The notes below the pieces were generated by a model. That model had not been told where the DNA came from. It did not search any database and was given only the letters and a program-made list of their open reading frames with translations. The translations under genes and the position numbers were made by a program. 64,000 nucleotides of DNA from Chitinophaga eiseniae (lineage in GTDB: Bacteria; Bacteroidota; Bacteroidia; Chitinophagales; Chitinophagaceae): positions 434,001-498,000 of the forward strand of contig NZ_JABAHZ010000001.1 of NCBI RefSeq assembly GCF_012641265.1, in the 5' to 3' direction. Shown here one piece after another: positions 1-9,573 of this stretch; position 1 is the first letter of the stretch, and the number at the start of each line of letters is the position of its first letter.

Positions 1-1
1 A

Positions 2-181
2 CTGTTGAGCCCGGCGCAAAATTATCTTTTCAACCAGGGTTTAAATGAGCCGGAAATTTTTGATGCCGGATTAAAACAGGTGAGTATCACCAGTCATTAT
101 AACATTAACAATTCCAATCTTTATTTATGTATAACTCCATTACATGTCCTTTACGGCTTAAGCCCGATCTGGCAGTTTTAA
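2..181 (+). CDS. C-terminal end of a truncated upstream protein
   Basis: A reading frame is open from the left edge and stops with TAA at 179-181. The roughly 59 residues look like real protein, with alternating polar and hydrophobic beta-strand-like stretches ending in SPIWQF, as at the end of a bacterial outer-membrane or secreted beta protein. I do not recognise the family. The frame overlaps the 5' part of the next gene. Its stop shares a base with an ATG at 181-183, an arrangement typical of translational coupling, so the next gene could start at 181 rather than 127. The gene start lies outside the window. Confidence 0.4.
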   Translation: MLSPAQNYLFNQGLNEPEIFDAGLKQVSITSHYNINNSNLYLCITPLHVLYGLSPIWQF

Positions 182-1215
182 TGCTGGTATTTATTTGCTT
201 GCTGGGTAATGCCAGTGTGGCGCAAACGCCATTGTATATTGATCCTAATGGGAACGTAGGGATAGGCACCAATAAACCGTTAACCAGGTTGCATACAATT
301 GGCAATAGCCAGTTGGAGGGACGCCTGAATGTGATTGGTAACAGCCAGATGGATGGTAGTTTGAATGTGAATGGTCAGTTGTCCTTAAACAGATCGCCAT
401 CCGCTTCCAATGCGCCGCTGACGATAGGTAATGCTACTTTCAGGAACTATTTCATACAAGACCAGGTAACCCAGTTAGGCTATCAATGGAATCCTGAAAA
501 GGGCAACGACGTTGTTTTAAACCTGACCGACCGCAGTGGTAATTCGGGGATGTTTGATCTTTCCATTTATGCCACCGGCGGTATTATGGGAAGAACATTC
601 TACGCTTTTTCCGATGCCAGGGTTAAGACGAATATCGTCTTGTCCAATGCTGTAAATGATCTGGTACGGATTAATAAACTGAAGGTCTCAGATTATCAGT
701 ATAAAGATCAAATTGCTCACGGGACTAGTGTTTACAAGGGATTTATTGCACAGGAAGTAGAACAGGTATTCCCGGAAGCTGTTAGCAGACATGCAGATTT
801 TTTACCGGATATTTTTGCAAAAGCAGTAAAAGTAACCGTTGTTAACAAGACGCTGAACGTCAGTTTAAAAATGCCACATCATTTATCAGGAGGCGACAAG
901 GTTAGACTGATTGTAAATGGTACTAGTGCGCAGGATGCTGTTGTGGCCGTAACCGATGCCAACACTTTTACAGTGGAGAACTGGAATGGACCAGTCAATG
1001 AGCTATTTGTGTATGGTAAACAAGTGAGCGATTTTCGTACGGTAGATTACCAGCAGATATTTTCGCTGGGCATCAGTGGAATACAGGAGCTGTCGAGAGA
1101 AATAACCGCCCTCCGGAATGAGAATTTGAAGCTCAGCCAGGAAAATGCTGCTAATAAAAAGCTGCTGTTGGATATCCAGGTGAGATTGCAGGCACTTGAA
1201 GAAAGAAATAAATAG
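127..1215 (+). CDS. Secreted protein with tail-fibre (peptidase S74) chaperone domain
   Basis: The 362-residue protein has a hydrophobic N-terminal export signal ending near ASVAQ (residues 31-33). A repetitive region follows with NVGIGT at 43-48 and two IGNSQ repeats, as in many Bacteroidota cell-surface proteins. From about residue 160 comes an S74 intramolecular chaperone domain, recognised by FSDARVKTN. Ser162 and Lys167 sit five residues apart, like the self-cleavage Ser-Lys pair of endosialidase tail spikes. The motif KGFIAQEVEQVFPEAV follows at 204-219. A coiled coil (about 318-360) ends the protein and may drive trimerisation. An inserted beta domain occupies about 230-300. The family folds trimeric fibres and may cut itself off; whether this one cleaves is unknown. 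ATG at 127 gives a better signal peptide than ATG at 181, but the latter is coupled to the upstream stop. Confidence 0.8.
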   Translation: MYNSITCPLRLKPDLAVLMLVFICLLGNASVAQTPLYIDPNGNVGIGTNKPLTRLHTIGNSQLEGRLNVIGNSQMDGSLNVNGQLSLNRSPSASNAPLTIGNATFRNYFIQDQVTQLGYQWNPEKGNDVVLNLTDRSGNSGMFDLSIYATGGIMGRTFYAFSDARVKTNIVLSNAVNDLVRINKLKVSDYQYKDQIAHGTSVYKGFIAQEVEQVFPEAVSRHADFLPDIFAKAVKVTVVNKTLNVSLKMPHHLSGGDKVRLIVNGTSAQDAVVAVTDANTFTVENWNGPVNELFVYGKQVSDFRTVDYQQIFSLGISGIQELSREITALRNENLKLSQENAANKKLLLDIQVRLQALEERNK

Positions 1216-1268
1216 CTTTGGGCAGGGAAGAAATGCCAACAAAGGAGCCTTGTTGCTTAAAAAGCAAA

Positions 1269-1290
1269 GGCCACCGCATAAACGGTGGCC
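1269..1290. terminator. Bidirectional terminator hairpin between convergent genes
   Basis: A perfect 8-bp stem (GGCCACCG / CGGTGGCC) with loop CATAAA lies between the convergent S74 protein and thioredoxin genes. On the minus strand it is followed by a T-rich stretch, so it should mainly terminate the minus-strand susC-susD-thioredoxin transcript. Confidence 0.7.
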
Positions 1291-1337
1291 CTGCCGGTAG
1301 GTTGGTTTAATAGATTTCAGCTGTTACTGATAATTAT

Positions 1338-2528
1338 TTACAGCGCATTCAATTGATCAATCAGCTGTTGCACAATCTTTTCAATTTTAGAAGTTTCGGC
1401 CAGCGCGTAAGCTTTCTTAGCTGCTTCCAGGCCTTCTTCCTTGCGTTTCATTTCCAGGCAGATCTGCGCTAGTGTGCTCTGTGTACTGTATTCTTTCGGG
1501 TCCAGCACTACCGCGCGTTTCGCCATAGCGTAAGATACTGGCAAGGTTTTGGGCTCCACAACACCTCGGGAACCAGAGCGGCGCGCCAGGAAACTCAATT
1601 TATCCGGATCATCGTTGAGTACACCTTTCAACCCTGCATTGGCTACGCGGATATAATTATCGAAGTCTTTACGAGCCAGGTAGAATTCTGCTTCCATCAT
1701 CAGACCTTCTTTTTTACGTGCAGGCATAGTCGATTTACGGAAGAAGTCAATCCGCTTCCAGAACAGCTCATCTTTATTATCGCGCATGTAACCAAACAGC
1801 AGCGAAGTAGTCAGCCTGTTGGCCATAGTATCTATCTCTCCCTGTCTTGCAAATGGCTTGAAGTCGGCCTGATGTTTCATGAACCATCCACCCAGGCGAT
1901 CTTCGTCCGTTCTGGCGAGGAGGCGGATCGCTTTCCAGCCAAGCGCTGAATTCAGCTGCTCTTCCGGGAAGTTGCTAACAATTTCTTCTCCGATCCGTTC
2001 TTGCTTGTTCCTGTCGTAGTGATGTAATACGCTGTAGAAGTCCAGCATAAACTGCATATCCCTTTTGCCGTTGTCGTACTGTTGTTGCAGGGAAGCAAGG
2101 CCTTTGGCAGGATCGTTCGCATTCTCACCAACGGTCATGAATTCTTCAGCACTCATCCGCGAGCCGGAGCGGTATACCAGCTTGCCATTGGCGTCAACGA
2201 ACAGGTATGTCGGGAAAGAACTTACGGTATATTGTTTCCGTATCTCCATACCTTCTCCTTTCTCCATGTCAAACCGCGCATTGATGAAATTCCGGTTGTA
2301 CTGTTCAGCAACCGCCGGCAATGTAAATACATTGTGGTCCATCCATTTGCAGGGCGCGCACCAGGAGGTATAGCAGTCAATAAATATCAGTTTCTTTTCT
2401 GCAATCGCCTGTTGCTTCAATGCTGCCAGGCTGTTGCTGCGGAAGCGGATGCCTTCCTGCGCAAAAGTAGCGGCAGCAAACAACAGGCACGCCAGCAGCA
2501 AGGGTATCATTAATAATCTTCTCTTCAT
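1338..2528 (-). CDS. Exported thioredoxin-fold protein at the end of the susCD operon A
   Basis: The 396-residue protein starts with a signal peptide (hydrophobic residues 5-20, cleavage near TFAQ). A thioredoxin-like domain follows with the redox motif WCAPC (Cys57 and Cys60) and a later SSFPTY segment carrying the expected cis-proline. The C-terminal two thirds are helical and repeat-like, without catalytic motifs I recognise. The frame extends further upstream, but an earlier start would overlap susD by 131 bases. The ATG at 2528 gives a clean signal peptide and a 22-bp gap after susD. It is probably co-transcribed with susC and susD and works in the periplasm on disulfides, but its substrate cannot be read from the sequence. 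Confidence 0.85.
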   Translation of the reverse strand: MKRRLLMIPLLLACLLFAAATFAQEGIRFRSNSLAALKQQAIAEKKLIFIDCYTSWCAPCKWMDHNVFTLPAVAEQYNRNFINARFDMEKGEGMEIRKQYTVSSFPTYLFVDANGKLVYRSGSRMSAEEFMTVGENANDPAKGLASLQQQYDNGKRDMQFMLDFYSVLHHYDRNKQERIGEEIVSNFPEEQLNSALGWKAIRLLARTDEDRLGGWFMKHQADFKPFARQGEIDTMANRLTTSLLFGYMRDNKDELFWKRIDFFRKSTMPARKKEGLMMEAEFYLARKDFDNYIRVANAGLKGVLNDDPDKLSFLARRSGSRGVVEPKTLPVSYAMAKRAVVLDPKEYSTQSTLAQICLEMKRKEEGLEAAKKAYALAETSKIEKIVQQLIDQLNAL

Positions 2529-2550
2529 TTTGTTCGTTTTAGAGGTGAAA

Positions 2551-4008
2551 TTACCTTTCATACTGAGGTATACCGCTGCTGAATTCCAGCACTTTTGGCG
2601 GTACAGGCAGTATATATCGGTTATCGTTTGCAGGCAGCGTAGTGCTATTGGCGCCCTGGGTATGGGTAATTGTTTTTGCAAAACGCGGATCTGTATTCAG
2701 ACGCTTCAGGTCCACCAGGCGATAGGTGGCTATCAGGCAGAACTCCCTGCGGCGCTCGTCCAGCACCAGTTTTAGCGCATCTTCATTGGTGGCAGCGGTA
2801 AGCGCCTGGTTATTTTTGATGCGTTTATCACGCAGTGCATTCACCAGTTTCAGCGCTTCGTCTTTACTGCCTACACGTGCTTCGCACTCTGCTGCAATCA
2901 GCATGATTTCCGCAGTGCTGAGGCCCAGGTTAAAGTCGATATACGGTGCATACAACGACCTCCCGGGGAAGTACACTGTTTTCACACCAAACGTTGCCTC
3001 TCCATTACAAAAGAACAAGTTTCTGCGCTGGTCCACGGCGTCTGCCGGCAGGTCTTTACCGAATACAGAAAGCAGGTCGTTACTTACATACACTTCGGCA
3101 TTCACGGAAGAGGAGGAGCCGTTGGCAAAGCGCACCCACACGCTTTCGCTGCTGAGGTTCGCATCCGGGAAACGTTGTGCAGTATCGGAAATCAGGCATA
3201 CGCGACCAAAAGTTACCCCCTTGATGGTTCTGTATAACGTATAGTCGATCAGGTTACTGTTGATGGCTAGCGCCGATTTTGCATTGCTCAGCGCCTCAGG
3301 GTATTTACCCATGTACAGGTACATGCGGCTGAGGAAAGAATATCCCACGCTTTTGGTGGGGTGGAACACATTCTTGCTTTTTGTGGGCAGGTCCTGCACA
3401 GCAGCTTCCAGGTCAGCTTTGATACGATCGTATACTTCCGCTACCGTATTGCGTTTATAGGGAGCGTTGATGTCTTCTGTAAGAATTACCGGCACACCGT
3501 AATCGCTCCCTGCTGTGGCCGCGTTATATTGTTTGGAATAGGCATTCACCAGGGTGAGGTATTCGAACGCTCTGCCAAACAATGCCTCTGCCTTCAGCTG
3601 CTTTTTCTCCAGCTCGGAAGCATCGGGCACATTCATGATGTTGTTTACAATGATATTGTAAGTATAGATGTGGCTGTAAGCACCCTCCCACAGGGGATCT
3701 GATGTGCCTGGCACAAAAACGCCGTTATGGGCAAAACCATACAGGTTTTTCTTGTAGTCTGACAAACCGGTATAACTCGCCTGTTTGATGACATCATTCG
3801 GCTCTCCCACCTGTACATCGTCTGTCAGATAGTTCGGGTAGGCGGCCGACACCCTGATCAGGTCCTGACTATTCATCAGCTTGGCGTAATCCTCATAGAA
3901 CTGCGGGATAGTATAGCCTTTGGGCTTCACGTCCAGGAACTTGCTGCAGGAAGATAAGAACGTTGTTATGGTGGAAGCAGTAAATAAGAATACTACTAAT
4001 CTTTTCAT
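2551..4008 (-). CDS. SusD/RagB family nutrient-binding lipoprotein (circuit A)
   Basis: This is a 485-residue surface lipoprotein. A type II signal peptide ends in the lipobox LSSC (lipidated Cys21). The mature protein starts with the SusD signature SKFLDVKPKG and has the SusD-like TPR pattern (LKAEALFGRAFEYLTLVNAYSK) and a C-terminal region with LNTDPRF and a final IPQYER. SusD proteins cap the SusC barrel and bind the glycan or peptide to be imported. The gene lies 12 bp downstream of its SusC partner. No glycoside hydrolase is present in this operon, so the ligand is unknown. Confidence 0.95.
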   Translation of the reverse strand: MKRLVVFLFTASTITTFLSSCSKFLDVKPKGYTIPQFYEDYAKLMNSQDLIRVSAAYPNYLTDDVQVGEPNDVIKQASYTGLSDYKKNLYGFAHNGVFVPGTSDPLWEGAYSHIYTYNIIVNNIMNVPDASELEKKQLKAEALFGRAFEYLTLVNAYSKQYNAATAGSDYGVPVILTEDINAPYKRNTVAEVYDRIKADLEAAVQDLPTKSKNVFHPTKSVGYSFLSRMYLYMGKYPEALSNAKSALAINSNLIDYTLYRTIKGVTFGRVCLISDTAQRFPDANLSSESVWVRFANGSSSSVNAEVYVSNDLLSVFGKDLPADAVDQRRNLFFCNGEATFGVKTVYFPGRSLYAPYIDFNLGLSTAEIMLIAAECEARVGSKDEALKLVNALRDKRIKNNQALTAATNEDALKLVLDERRREFCLIATYRLVDLKRLNTDPRFAKTITHTQGANSTTLPANDNRYILPVPPKVLEFSSGIPQYER

Positions 4009-4020
4009 TTTCGATTCAAT

Positions 4021-7000
4021 TTAGAGATTTGCATTTAAACCAAAAGTATAGGTAGTGGCCGGAAGGGCGCCGCGGCTTGGCGCCAGCGTTGTACCATTCC
4101 ATACTTCCGGATCCAGTTTTTGCGGGTTGGCGCTCCACCTCCAGAGGTTTTGTACCTGGAGTGATACTTTCAGATTCTTCAGGTAAGCCCTACGGATAAG
4201 TTTTGCTGGTACGCGGTAACTCAGCGTTACATCGCGCAGCTTAATGTAATCAGCTTTACGAACATAGGTGTCTGCCGCATCCCAGATATCGGTGATAATG
4301 CCGCTGGTTGCCTGTCCGTATGCGGGCGCCATACCCGGCTCCAGTTCGTCGCCTTTCTGTTTCCAGTATTTCAGCACATTGCGCTCTATGTTGGAATTAT
4401 AGTTCAGTTCCGGGAATTTGGTGAGGTAAGGCGATTTCACATCTCTCAGCACATGCCCGCCGTAATAGGTGAACATAAAAAACAGTTCAATGCCTTTATA
4501 GCCAATCGTGTTCAGTAAAGAGGAAGCATAAGGTGGTACGGAAGTTCCGGAATACACGAGGTCGTTCACCGTCAGCTGCTGCGTAGTTTTTACAGTTTTT
4601 CCGTCTGCCGTGTAGGCGAGGGGGTGACCGGTATCGTCCAGGCCTGCATAACGGATACTATACAATGCTCCCATAGGTTTACCTACGCGGTTCTGTGCCT
4701 GGTAATAATAGTAGTATACAGAGTTGCCGGCGTTTTCCAGGCGGGTAAGCTGGTTCTTATTATAGCTGAAATTCAGGGTGGTGTTCCAGAACAGGTCTTT
4801 GGTTTCGAAATTCTTGCTGGTGAGCGACAACTCCACACCCCTGTTATACATGCTGCCGTAGTTTACCGTTACTGCATCCCAGCCGATAGTGGGGTCGGAG
4901 TTCATGTTGCCGAGCAGGTCGTCAGTTTTCTTGTTGTATACATCAATAGTACCGGAGAGACGCCTCTTAAAGAGACTGAAATCAATACCCAGGTTCGTTA
5001 CGCGTGTTTTCTCCCAACGCAGGCCAGAGTTTGGCGGGCTGGACACAGACGACTGAAAGTCGTTAGTCCAGTAGTTGGTATAAGTATCATCTTTCGTGAT
5101 CAGGTAAGGACCAGCATCTTTCTGCACGTTACCATTGATACCGTAGGTAGCGCGTACTGCCAGCCTATCCAGCCAGTCGTATTTATCTTCTGCCATCACA
5201 TATAGCAAACCTGCTGACCACAGCGGCTTGTATTGGTATTTTGGATCGGTACCAAAGAGGTTGGACTGATCCATACGGATACTACCGGTGGCGGTGATAC
5301 GGTTGTTGAAAGTGTAGGAACCGTTACCATAGAAGGATACAAAGCGGTTGTCTTTCACCAGGAAACCGTTTTCAGCCCTGGAAAGACGGAATTGTTTGAA
5401 CAGCGCCTGGGTGTTATAGATATAATTGCTTAGCGCCAGTTCATCAATGGGTTTATAGTTGAGGTTGTAGTCATCGTATCCATACTTGTAAACATCTGTA
5501 CCTGTGTTTACAATTTTCCTTCTTTCCGCACCGGCAATTACATTCACCTGGTGTTTATGCTGAAAATTAGCCTGGTAGTTCAGTTGTCCGCGCAAGGTGT
5601 AGGAATTGGCATCATAGCGGTTTTCGCGGATCTGCCCTCCTTTTGGAATGTAATTGATCACTTTGCCGGTATTGTCGATCACGGTAGCGTCGTTGATTTG
5701 TGTATTTACGGTATAGGAGTTTTTGCTATACAGTTGTTTGGTATACCCTTCTGTTCTCTCTGTCTGGTAACGAACGTCGAGTGTCAGCCCTGGTATCAGC
5801 TTAAAGTTAGCGCCAATGTTGAGGTTATTGTATTTAGAGGTCGCCAGTTTATGAGCGCGGCTCATCTCTGTAACAGGCCTGTAGGTTTCGTCCTGCAATC
5901 CCAAACCGTTCAGGCGGTCCATTTCATACTGTGATTTACCATTCAGCCATTGAGCAGGATGTCCATTTTCATCGCGCAACATATAGTAAGATGCTTTACC
6001 GCCGTTGAGGTTGCTCATGGTGGCGAACCCATTGTCGTTATCCTCTTTGGTATAGCTACCCAGCAGGTTAACGTCCATTTTGAACCATTGGGTCATGGTA
6101 AATGCATTCTTCAGGTTGTAGCCGAATCGGGAGGTAGGGCTGCTTGTTTTTTCGAACGGTGTGTTGCCGGTGTAGTTACCGGAAAAATTGTACCGGTACT
6201 TATCAGCGCCACCTGAAACGGTGAGGTTGTGTTGTTGTGTAACGGAGGTTTTCCTGACCAGTTCATCCAGCATCTGGTCGTAGCGATCGCGGTTGCGGTA
6301 TACGTCCAGCTGTTGCTGCAGCTGGGCATCGGTGATTTTGCCGGCTTTGTGCTGGTACAGCAGTGCGTATACATCGTTCATGGCTTTGCGCGGGTCCAGC
6401 GCAGCGGGATCACCGGAATTGTAGTTGAACATATCCTGCTGGAAGTTCACCAGCTCGGCGCTGCTCATACGGTTGGCATAACTCCTGCTGGGCAGTGGCG
6501 TTACTTTTACGCCCACATTATAGGTAACCGTTGCTGGGCCAGGTTTACCACCGCGCGTGGTAATTACCACTACGCCATTTGCAGCGCGCGCGCCGTATAT
6601 AGAGGCGGCACTTGCATCTTTCAGCACGTTGATGCTTTCTACTTCATATGGATTCAATGCCTGGATATCGCCTTCATACGGAATACCATCTACCACAATG
6701 AGCGGAGCGCTGTATGCATTAATGGTAGATACGCCGCGAATCTGCGTGTTACCGCGATAGGAAGTAAGACCGGCAGCCATCCCTTCCAGCCTGTCCATGA
6801 TATTGGTTTGCAGTTTACCGCTCATATCGCTGGCGCTTATAGTGGAGAAAGAGCCCGCAGCGCGCTCTTTCAGGATCGTCTGGTAACCGGTGGACACCAC
6901 TGCTACCGTAGTCAGCTCATTCACCGTTTTCTGCATCACTATCCTCGTTTCTCTGCCGGGATGCAGTCGCTGTTGGGCAGGCTGATAACCAATAGAGGAA

Positions 7001-7548
7001 AAGATGTATACCGGCATATCTCCGGCATCCTCTACGCTAAAACGTCCATACTGATCACTGAATGCTGTTTTACCGGTTACCTTGTGACGGATGGTTACCG
7101 CAGGAATTGGCTGACCATCCTGGTCCACCACCTGGCCAATGGCCGGCTTAACGGTATCAGCAGCCAGGTTCGCCAGCTTGCTGGCCGGCCTTTTGGACAA
7201 CGATACGGTTTGGCCTATGATCTCGTAATTGATCGGCTCTTTTTGAAAAATCAGCGCCAGGAAGCTGTTCACCGGCATGTCTTTTACCTGTACGCTCACC
7301 GGCTTACTACCTTTCAGTACATCCTGGTTGTAGAACATTACCAACCCGGTCTGCGCTTCTACCTTTTCGAATACCTTTTTCATCGGCATACCGGAGCACG
7401 ACAGTGTTACGGTTTGCGCCAGGCCTCTTGCATGTACCTGCAGGCATCCTGCAAGTAGAAAGTAGGCTATGAATCTCATGATGAGTAAATTTTTACGCGA
7501 CAGAAGATTAACTCCGGGAGACCGCATCGCCCTTTGCCATAATTTCAT
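4021..7548 (-). CDS. SusC/RagA TonB-linked outer-membrane transporter with STN domain (circuit A)
   Basis: The protein of about 1175 residues has, in order, a signal peptide (FIAYFLLAGCLQV, cleavage near GLAQ), an STN (secretin/TonB short N-terminal) domain at about residues 47-120, a carboxypeptidase-regulatory-like beta domain, a plug with LIVVDGIPYEGD and VLKDASAASIYGARAANGVV, and a long TonB-dependent beta-barrel. It imports large substrates with the adjacent SusD, powered by TonB. The STN domain indicates that it also signals to the FecR anti-sigma factor encoded upstream. I chose ATG at 7548 because it leaves the long positively charged leader typical of Chitinophaga SusC proteins; an in-frame ATG at 7623 adds 25 residues that do not look like an export signal. 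Confidence 0.95.
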   Translation of the reverse strand: MKLWQRAMRSPGVNLLSRKNLLIMRFIAYFLLAGCLQVHARGLAQTVTLSCSGMPMKKVFEKVEAQTGLVMFYNQDVLKGSKPVSVQVKDMPVNSFLALIFQKEPINYEIIGQTVSLSKRPASKLANLAADTVKPAIGQVVDQDGQPIPAVTIRHKVTGKTAFSDQYGRFSVEDAGDMPVYIFSSIGYQPAQQRLHPGRETRIVMQKTVNELTTVAVVSTGYQTILKERAAGSFSTISASDMSGKLQTNIMDRLEGMAAGLTSYRGNTQIRGVSTINAYSAPLIVVDGIPYEGDIQALNPYEVESINVLKDASAASIYGARAANGVVVITTRGGKPGPATVTYNVGVKVTPLPSRSYANRMSSAELVNFQQDMFNYNSGDPAALDPRKAMNDVYALLYQHKAGKITDAQLQQQLDVYRNRDRYDQMLDELVRKTSVTQQHNLTVSGGADKYRYNFSGNYTGNTPFEKTSSPTSRFGYNLKNAFTMTQWFKMDVNLLGSYTKEDNDNGFATMSNLNGGKASYYMLRDENGHPAQWLNGKSQYEMDRLNGLGLQDETYRPVTEMSRAHKLATSKYNNLNIGANFKLIPGLTLDVRYQTERTEGYTKQLYSKNSYTVNTQINDATVIDNTGKVINYIPKGGQIRENRYDANSYTLRGQLNYQANFQHKHQVNVIAGAERRKIVNTGTDVYKYGYDDYNLNYKPIDELALSNYIYNTQALFKQFRLSRAENGFLVKDNRFVSFYGNGSYTFNNRITATGSIRMDQSNLFGTDPKYQYKPLWSAGLLYVMAEDKYDWLDRLAVRATYGINGNVQKDAGPYLITKDDTYTNYWTNDFQSSVSSPPNSGLRWEKTRVTNLGIDFSLFKRRLSGTIDVYNKKTDDLLGNMNSDPTIGWDAVTVNYGSMYNRGVELSLTSKNFETKDLFWNTTLNFSYNKNQLTRLENAGNSVYYYYYQAQNRVGKPMGALYSIRYAGLDDTGHPLAYTADGKTVKTTQQLTVNDLVYSGTSVPPYASSLLNTIGYKGIELFFMFTYYGGHVLRDVKSPYLTKFPELNYNSNIERNVLKYWKQKGDELEPGMAPAYGQATSGIITDIWDAADTYVRKADYIKLRDVTLSYRVPAKLIRRAYLKNLKVSLQVQNLWRWSANPQKLDPEVWNGTTLAPSRGALPATTYTFGLNANL

Positions 7549-7689
7549 AGATTTGTTACAGTTTTGGTTAATAAAAGCTATATCTGGCCAAATTGACCCG
7601 AACGCCGCCGTTTCAGCTCTCACCCTGAAGCGGCTTTGTTTTTTCCGGATCTGATTTTTTGTTTTATATTACTGACAATACTTTCCCTC

Positions 7690-7707
7690 TCAATGGATAG
7701 CCATTGA
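7690..7707. repeat. Inverted repeat between fecR and susC (circuit A)
   Basis: A perfect 7-bp inverted repeat (TCAATGG / CCATTGA) with a 4-base spacer lies in the 210-bp gap between the FecR gene and susC. On the minus strand it is not followed by a T-run, so a regulatory or mRNA-structure role upstream of susC is at least as likely as termination. Confidence 0.35.
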
Positions 7708-7758
7708 ATTTTTCGTAAAGCCTGATTAATGATGGTACTGTGCTCCTGGTATGGTAGC

Positions 7759-8913
7759 TCAGCGCATAATAATTAGTTTATTTCCTTCCAGCCTGCATTT
7801 AAGATCAGCGCGTGCAAGGATGCGCAACAGTTCGTTCAGTGTGATATTGCGGTTCATCTTTCCGCCAAACCGGATATCCGGTACACCGTTTTCGTATTGT
7901 ACCTCAATGTCGTACCAGCGCTCAAGCTGGCGCATAGCGTCTTCCAGCTGCACGCCATCAAAGTAGAATAATCCATTTTTCCATGCTGTAATTCTTTCTA
8001 TGTCTGCGTGCTCATTGACTGTTATGCCGGACTGCCTGATACTGGCTTGCTGTCCGGGTTTCAATATAGTATGTTCATTGCCTTTTGCCACGCGTACGGC
8101 TCCACTCAGGAGCGTTGCTTCTATATTTTTTTCGTTGCTGTAAGCTTTTATATTAAAATCTGTACCCAGTACTTCTACTTTCGACTGGTCGCTGATATTT
8201 ACGATGAAAGGTTGACGCGCGTTGTGGGCTACTTCAAAGTATGCTTCCCCGCTCAACTGTACTTCGCGGCGGCTGCTATGGAAGCAGGTAGGATAACGCA
8301 GACTGCTGGCGGAATTGAGCCACACTTTGGTGCCATCAGGTAATACCACTGCAAACTGGCGGCCCCTGGGCGTTTGCATGGTGTTATAAGCGATTTTACC
8401 CGGGCTGCTGTCGTTTTTATATTGCAGTGTTCCATTTGACATTTGCACTTTTTCACCGGATTTAGATATTAGCCATCCATTGCCGATGCTGTCCAGCACA
8501 ACCTGGCTGCCATCGTCCAGCGTAAGAACAGCGCCATCTTTTCCCGGTGGGATAGTTTGTTGTGGTACAGCAGCAATGTGCTGTTTTTGCTGCTGATGGC
8601 GGAGCAGGTATCCTCCCGCGGAGATGATCACTATGGCTACCGCTGCGGCGGCAGCCCAGCGGAACATGGGCCTGATGCGGTGGCGGGTACTCGCTGGCCG
8701 GTCGTATGCCAGTGTTGCCTGTAGTACTTCTTCCAGCCTGGCATCGTATGGCGCAATATCTTCAGGCGCTATTTCCATAGCAGCAGCAGCCGCTACAAAC
8801 AGTTCTTCATTCGCAGGGTTATACAGCATGGAGTCGAACTCCTGCCGTTCTTCCTGTGTCAGCTGGTGCTTAGCCAACCTTTCCAATAAATACCTTATAC
8901 GTTGCTGCTCCAT
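7759..8913 (-). CDS. FecR-type anti-sigma factor (circuit A)
   Basis: The 384-residue protein is an inner-membrane anti-sigma factor. The cytoplasmic N-terminal helical domain (1-80) should hold the sigma factor, followed by one membrane span (about 84-104, FRWAAAAAVAIVIISAG). The periplasmic FecR domain contains TPRGRQFAVVLPDGTKVWLN and GEAYFEVAHN, and the DUF4974 domain ends the protein (LERWYDIEVQYEN, FGGKMNRN). It lies 72 bp downstream of the sigma gene and upstream of the STN-containing SusC, the classic FecI-FecR-FecA-like order. Substrate binding to SusC is expected to act through the STN domain on the periplasmic part of FecR. Confidence 0.93.
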   Translation of the reverse strand: MEQQRIRYLLERLAKHQLTQEERQEFDSMLYNPANEELFVAAAAAMEIAPEDIAPYDARLEEVLQATLAYDRPASTRHRIRPMFRWAAAAAVAIVIISAGGYLLRHQQQKQHIAAVPQQTIPPGKDGAVLTLDDGSQVVLDSIGNGWLISKSGEKVQMSNGTLQYKNDSSPGKIAYNTMQTPRGRQFAVVLPDGTKVWLNSASSLRYPTCFHSSRREVQLSGEAYFEVAHNARQPFIVNISDQSKVEVLGTDFNIKAYSNEKNIEATLLSGAVRVAKGNEHTILKPGQQASIRQSGITVNEHADIERITAWKNGLFYFDGVQLEDAMRQLERWYDIEVQYENGVPDIRFGGKMNRNITLNELLRILARADLKCRLEGNKLIIMR

Positions 8914-8985
8914 AATCTGATAAACGCCCTTACTTACTAAACCAGCGTAAAGGAATGAATGTACTCATCCGGCAAAAAAAAATTT

Positions 8986-9573
8986 TTATAGCATCAGGAA
9001 CAGGATGGGGAGATGCTTGCCCGCCTGGCGGAGCCGTTCCCTGATGAATTGTTGCGCGGTACTCAATGCATTGCGTACATAGCTGTGCGATAGGTTAAGC
9101 TGCGCCGCAATTTCCGCGGAAGTCAGTCCCTGCGATCTGCTCAGCAGGTAAATCTGTTTGCGCTGTGCGGGGAGCGATGCCACCGCTTCAGACAATACTT
9201 CCTGTGCTTCCTTGTAGGAGAGAAGACTTTCTGCTTCATTATTCACTATAGCTTCCGGCTGATGTTCTCCCAGCCGCTTTTTTCTCACTGCATTGTTGTG
9301 TAGCAGCGTAAAACATTGCCTGGCTGCAATCTGCTTGATATAGGCTGTAAGATGTTCTATTTGCGGAAGTTTATCACGCTGTAACCACACGCGGATAAAT
9401 GTTTCCTGCAGCACTTCCAGCGCTTCTTCATCCTCTTGTATAATGCAGCGGATATGCGTGCGCACCACAGGAGCCAGTTCACGGAACAGCAAAGAGAATG
9501 CCTGCTCATCGCCCTCTGCGATGCGCTCCAGCAATGCTATGTCCTGGTGTAACTGGTAGTTAATTGTACTCAC
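8986..9573 (-). CDS. ECF-type sigma-70 factor (circuit A)
   Basis: This is a 195-residue ECF sigma factor with region 2 (EALEVLQETFIRVWLQRDKL, about 47-66) for -10 recognition and a region 4 helix-turn-helix (LTSAEIAAQLNLSHSYVRNAL). It should direct RNA polymerase to the susC-susD-thioredoxin operon when released by the downstream FecR. The last residues (LPILFLML) are hydrophobic, a feature shared by all four sigma factors in this window. Confidence 0.92.
   Translation of the reverse strand: MSTINYQLHQDIALLERIAEGDEQAFSLLFRELAPVVRTHIRCIIQEDEEALEVLQETFIRVWLQRDKLPQIEHLTAYIKQIAARQCFTLLHNNAVRKKRLGEHQPEAIVNNEAESLLSYKEAQEVLSEAVASLPAQRKQIYLLSRSQGLTSAEIAAQLNLSHSYVRNALSTAQQFIRERLRQAGKHLPILFLML

Noticed and set aside
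6229..7458. Plus-strand open frame of 409 codons opposite susC of circuit A
   Set aside because: It has no recognisable domains and is rich in His, Tyr and Cys in the manner of a shadow frame; susC on the other strand is certain.
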